Assembly: GCF_001647285.1 (NCBI RefSeq)
Contig: NZ_LRML01000003.1
Span: forward strand, 248,001 to 312,000
Direction of reading: 5' to 3'
Length of the DNA: 64,000 bases
DNA from: Rufibacter roseus
GTDB taxonomy: Bacteria; Bacteroidota; Bacteroidia; Cytophagales; Hymenobacteraceae
Part shown: positions 61,867 through 64,000 of the stretch, piece after piece
Layout: each line of letters starts with the position of its first letter
Position numbering within the stretch: position 1 is the stretch's first letter
Program-made: the position numbers and the translations under genes
The notes under the pieces: generated by a model
Databases searched by the model: none
Told to the model about the DNA's origin: nothing
What the model saw: the letters and a program-made list of their open reading frames with translations, nothing else

Positions 61867-62133
61867 ATGAAGTTTAGATTCAAATTTCCGGAGTTAGTAG
61901 TGCTGCTACTTATCTTTTCTACAGTCGGCTTCACGGCAGGTTATCTGTTCACCATTGGTTTCAGCATCATAGAATATGAGCTGATCACGGAGAAAATGAT
62001 TTTGTTTGCCTCTTTCGGAATACTGATTCCGCTGCTGTTTGGGTTGTTGATCATCAGCAAGGGAGCCTATTCTGTTTCCAGTTCTGACGCCAGCAAAAAA
62101 ACCACCCGTAGACGGCGCATGCACAACGCCTAA
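61867..62133 (+). CDS. Small membrane protein, unknown function
   Basis: An 88-residue protein with two transmembrane helices (about 8-32 and 42-66) and a strongly basic C-terminus (KKTTRRRRMH), so both termini are probably cytoplasmic. No family was recognised. The ATG is the only sensible start, and the gene is bounded by terminators on both sides, supporting it as a real single-gene unit. Confidence 0.65.
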   Translation: MKFRFKFPELVVLLLIFSTVGFTAGYLFTIGFSIIEYELITEKMILFASFGILIPLLFGLLIISKGAYSVSSSDASKKTTRRRRMHNA

Positions 62134-62172
62134 ATCAAAGTCCTCCCTTTTAGCTACAGCTCTAGATCAGGT

Positions 62173-62213
62173 GCTGTTTTAAGCTTCTTTTTCAGAAAAC
62201 AGCTCTAAAACAG
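62173..62213. repeat. PAL-A palindrome, copy 27
   Basis: GCTGTTTTAAGCTTCTTTTTC faces GAAAACAGCTCTAAAACAG. It runs directly into a terminator hairpin. Confidence 0.7.
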
Positions 62214-62248
62214 AAAGGCCCGGAACTTCACGCTCCGAGCCTTTCTGT
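62211..62248. terminator. Bidirectional terminator between convergent genes
   Basis: CAGAAAGGCCCGGA faces TCCGAGCCTTTCTG, with one mismatch. It lies between the small membrane-protein gene and the coiled-coil gene. Confidence 0.75.
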
Positions 62249-62268
62249 CTTTAATTTAAAGAATCAGC

Positions 62269-63027
62269 TTAGTTTATTTTCTGCATTTTCGCCTTTACAA
62301 TCTCCACGGCCTTGCGCATGTTCTCTACTTCCTGCTTGGCAGCTTCCTGCTGTTTTAGGTTGTTTTCTACGTCGCGGTTCAGTTGCTCCAACTCCTTGGC
62401 ATTCGCTACCAATGCAGCTTCCAGCTCCTGCTTTTTCTGCTGGTTCTTCGCAATTTTATCTTGAATATCAGTAGCCTGCTTTACCACCCGCTCTGCCTCT
62501 GTTTGGCTGTTCTGCAATACCTTTTCAGCATCGGCTATTTGCTGCTGCACATCTTGAATATACACGCTGCGGGCAAATTGCTGCAGCATGGCTTCGCTCC
62601 GCTCCCATTCTTTGGTAGTGTTGGCTTTACTTAGGTAAGCATTTCCCATATCAAACGTCCACCACACCATGGTGCCTTCCTGCGTACCTTCCACCTTTGA
62701 CATAATGCGCATCGGGTTTTTGGTGATAGTATCTATCTGCGCTTTTTCAACGGTGTACACGCCTTTCAAAGCCTGCGCTTTGGCAGTTGGTAGAATAGAT
62801 GGTCCTTTCACACTCCCCCCAGATTTGTCTCTCAGGTAATTAGACCAGGCTTTCTCTACCAATTTACTGTCTAGCTGAATCAAAATGCGTTGCCCTTTGC
62901 GGGTAATTCCATTGATTTCTACCTCCGTTTCGTCTACTGTTGAGCGTTGCGCCCAACCAGTGGTGGCCATTCCCCAGAGCATTAAAAGCAGCGCGGCTGC
63001 CAATACATGCGTTCTTTTCCCTTTCAT
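62269..63027 (-). CDS. Exported coiled-coil protein, unknown function
   Basis: A 252-residue protein with a signal peptide (about 1-26, TTGWAQ), a folded N-terminal domain (VEINGITRKGQRILIQLDSKLVEKAWSNYL ... WWTFDMGNAYLS), and a long C-terminal coiled coil (about 160-250) rich in Gln, Glu and Lys. No known family was recognised. It is probably a periplasmic structural or scaffold protein. It is a single gene. Confidence 0.75.
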   Translation of the reverse strand: MKGKRTHVLAAALLLMLWGMATTGWAQRSTVDETEVEINGITRKGQRILIQLDSKLVEKAWSNYLRDKSGGSVKGPSILPTAKAQALKGVYTVEKAQIDTITKNPMRIMSKVEGTQEGTMVWWTFDMGNAYLSKANTTKEWERSEAMLQQFARSVYIQDVQQQIADAEKVLQNSQTEAERVVKQATDIQDKIAKNQQKKQELEAALVANAKELEQLNRDVENNLKQQEAAKQEVENMRKAVEIVKAKMQKIN

Positions 63028-63166
63028 GTTCTACTATTCAAAAATTCAACATGAAATTAGACAAAAAAACAGAAAACCACGCAAGCCCTACCTTATTAAA
63101 ATAAGCCGTCTGGTATAAATTCTGTTAATATAAAACTAATTTGCCGCCGAGCTTGTTTTTACCCCT

Positions 63167-63574
63167 ATGAACGTAACTGTCTGCCGAAAAGAAAACTTTA
63201 ACGCTGCGCACCGCCTCCACAACCCCAATTGGACCGATGAACAGAACCAAAATGTTTTCGGGCTGTGCAATAACCCCAACTACCATGGCCATAATTATGA
63301 GCTGGTGGTAAAGCTGACGGGGCCGGTTGACCCCGAGACAGGCTATGTCTATGACATGAAAAAGCTAAGTCTGCTGATAAAGGCAGAAATTTTAGATAAA
63401 TTTGACCACCGAAACCTGAATCTGGACACCGAAGAGTTTAAGAACCTGAACCCCACTGCCGAAAACATTGCCGTGGTAATCTGGCAGCGCTTGCGACCCC
63501 ACCTTGCCCCAAACCTTTCTTTGTCCGTTACTTTATTTGAAACCGATAGAAACTTTGTTGAATACCTTGGATAA
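63167..63574 (+). CDS. queD: 6-pyruvoyl-tetrahydropterin synthase / QueD family protein
   Basis: A 135-residue zinc enzyme that converts 7,8-dihydroneopterin triphosphate to 6-carboxy- or 6-pyruvoyl-tetrahydropterin. The zinc ligands are His15 (NAAHRL), His40 and His42 (NYHGHNY), with catalytic Cys34 (FGLCNNP). The DHRNLN and PTAEN motifs follow, and the terminal [10 protein letters not shown] holds the pterin-binding Glu. Overlap with folE, which supplies its substrate, supports a pterin pathway: either queuosine (QueD) or pterin cofactor synthesis. The family name alone does not decide. Confidence 0.92.
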   Translation: MNVTVCRKENFNAAHRLHNPNWTDEQNQNVFGLCNNPNYHGHNYELVVKLTGPVDPETGYVYDMKKLSLLIKAEILDKFDHRNLNLDTEEFKNLNPTAENIAVVIWQRLRPHLAPNLSLSVTLFETDRNFVEYLG

Positions 63575-64000
63575 TAAAGAGCTGTTTCACGATGATCAGC
63601 TTCCGGAAGACGACCATATGGCCGGCTCTTTGGAAACCCCACTTCGGCCCGATGCCTTCGCGCTTTCTGATGAACAGAAAATTGACGGCATTGAAAAACA
63701 CTTCCGCGAAATCATGCTTCTGCTGGGCCTTGACCTAGATGATGACAGCCTGAAAGGAACTCCGCGCCGCGTGGCCAAAATGTACGTGCAGGAGATTTTT
63801 GACGGCCTTAAGCCTGAGAATAAACCAGTTGCCCGTCTGTTTGAGAACCGCTACGGTTACCGCCAGATGCTGGTAGAGCGCAACATTACCCTTTACTCTA
63901 GCTGTGAGCACCATTTTGTGCCTATTATTGGCAAAGCCCACGTAGCCTACATTCCGGACGGACACGTGATTGGCCTTTCTAAGCTGAACCGCATTGTGCA
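63567..64000 (+). CDS. folE: GTP cyclohydrolase I (C-terminus off window)
   Basis: FolE converts GTP to 7,8-dihydroneopterin triphosphate, the first step of folate, queuosine and pterin synthesis. About 145 residues are visible: [36 protein letters not shown], the zinc motif [22 protein letters not shown], and GLSKLNRIV. The start could be TTG at 63567, overlapping queD by 8 nt, or ATG at 63618; the N-terminal 17 residues in question are acidic and not conserved in the family. The reading frame is open to the window end. Confidence 0.95.
   Translation, partial: MDNKELFHDDQLPEDDHMAGSLETPLRPDAFALSDEQKIDGIEKHFREIMLLLGLDLDDDSLKGTPRRVAKMYVQEIFDGLKPENKPVARLFENRYGYRQMLVERNITLYSSCEHHFVPIIGKAHVAYIPDGHVIGLSKLNRIV

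Noticed and set aside
63028-63166. preQ1 or THF riboswitch upstream of queD
   Set aside because: The 139-bp region shows no matching pseudoknot or conserved core; it is merely AT-rich.

Overview
The window looks like chromosomal DNA of a Bacteroidota bacterium, most likely order Cytophagales, family Hymenobacteraceae (Rufibacter/Pontibacter-like). The evidence is two cell-surface proteins with type IX secretion (T9SS) C-terminal sorting domains, delta-60 repeats, a BlaI/M56-TonB regulatory pair, the Bacteroidota -7 promoter box TAnnTTTG upstream of many genes, no clear Shine-Dalgarno sequences, many GTG/TTG starts, and the conserved rpsP-rimM-trmD-rplS and amidase-MCE//LptD blocks. The genus is an inference; the phylum is well supported. 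Base composition is near 50% GC, with an AT-richer patch at about 56.6-58.3 kb.

Layout. 1-6.7 kb: the 5' part of a sodium/solute symporter (minus strand, with a probable homopolymer frameshift), two T9SS cargo proteins and a DUF983 protein. 6.7-12 kb: a PolX-type protein whose polymerase active site has degenerated, an EVE-domain protein and envelope proteins of unknown function. 12-13.6 kb: pyrR-pyrB. 13.6-22.5 kb: TolC-type outer-membrane protein, Xaa-Pro aminopeptidase, subtilase, and an M56 peptidase with four TonB-C modules co-transcribed with a BlaI repressor from a promoter carrying two operators. 23-31 kb: glycosyltransferase, acetyltransferase, DUF2254 protein, M16 peptidase, aminotransferase and transglutaminase-like protein, separated by repeat-rich spacers. 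31-40 kb: acyl-CoA carboxylase beta subunit, amidase-MCE operon divergent from lptD, panB, an RluA-type pseudouridine synthase and a fatty-acid desaturase. 40-48.6 kb: DUF418 protein, sulfatase-fold membrane protein, rpsP-rimM-trmD-rplS, an SDR and an ATP-grasp enzyme. 48.7-64 kb: tandem M20 amidohydrolases, M1 aminopeptidase, pgi, a small AT-rich patch with a decayed gene, GH51 arabinofuranosidase, SIMPL protein, pirin, a coiled-coil secreted protein, and queD-folE running off the end.

The most striking non-genic feature is a dense family of about 40-bp imperfect palindromes (called PAL-A here). There are about 27 intergenic copies, roughly one per 2.4 kb, plus one in the 3' end of a gene. 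All keep the layout TGTTTT-(GC core)-TTTT-loop-AAAA-(GC core)-AAAACA. The GC core varies from copy to copy, and both arms change together in the well-preserved copies, so the structure rather than the sequence is what is kept. Several copies are nested in longer stems ending in a T tract and probably serve as terminators. Other dispersed hairpin and inverted-repeat families fill the spacers at 19.1-19.4, 22.6-22.85, 27.7-29.8, 38.8-39.0 and 47.2-47.6 kb. No transposase, RAYT gene, phage, plasmid, CRISPR or RNA gene was recognised. I see no conventional new multi-gene system; PAL-A is the best candidate for something undescribed.
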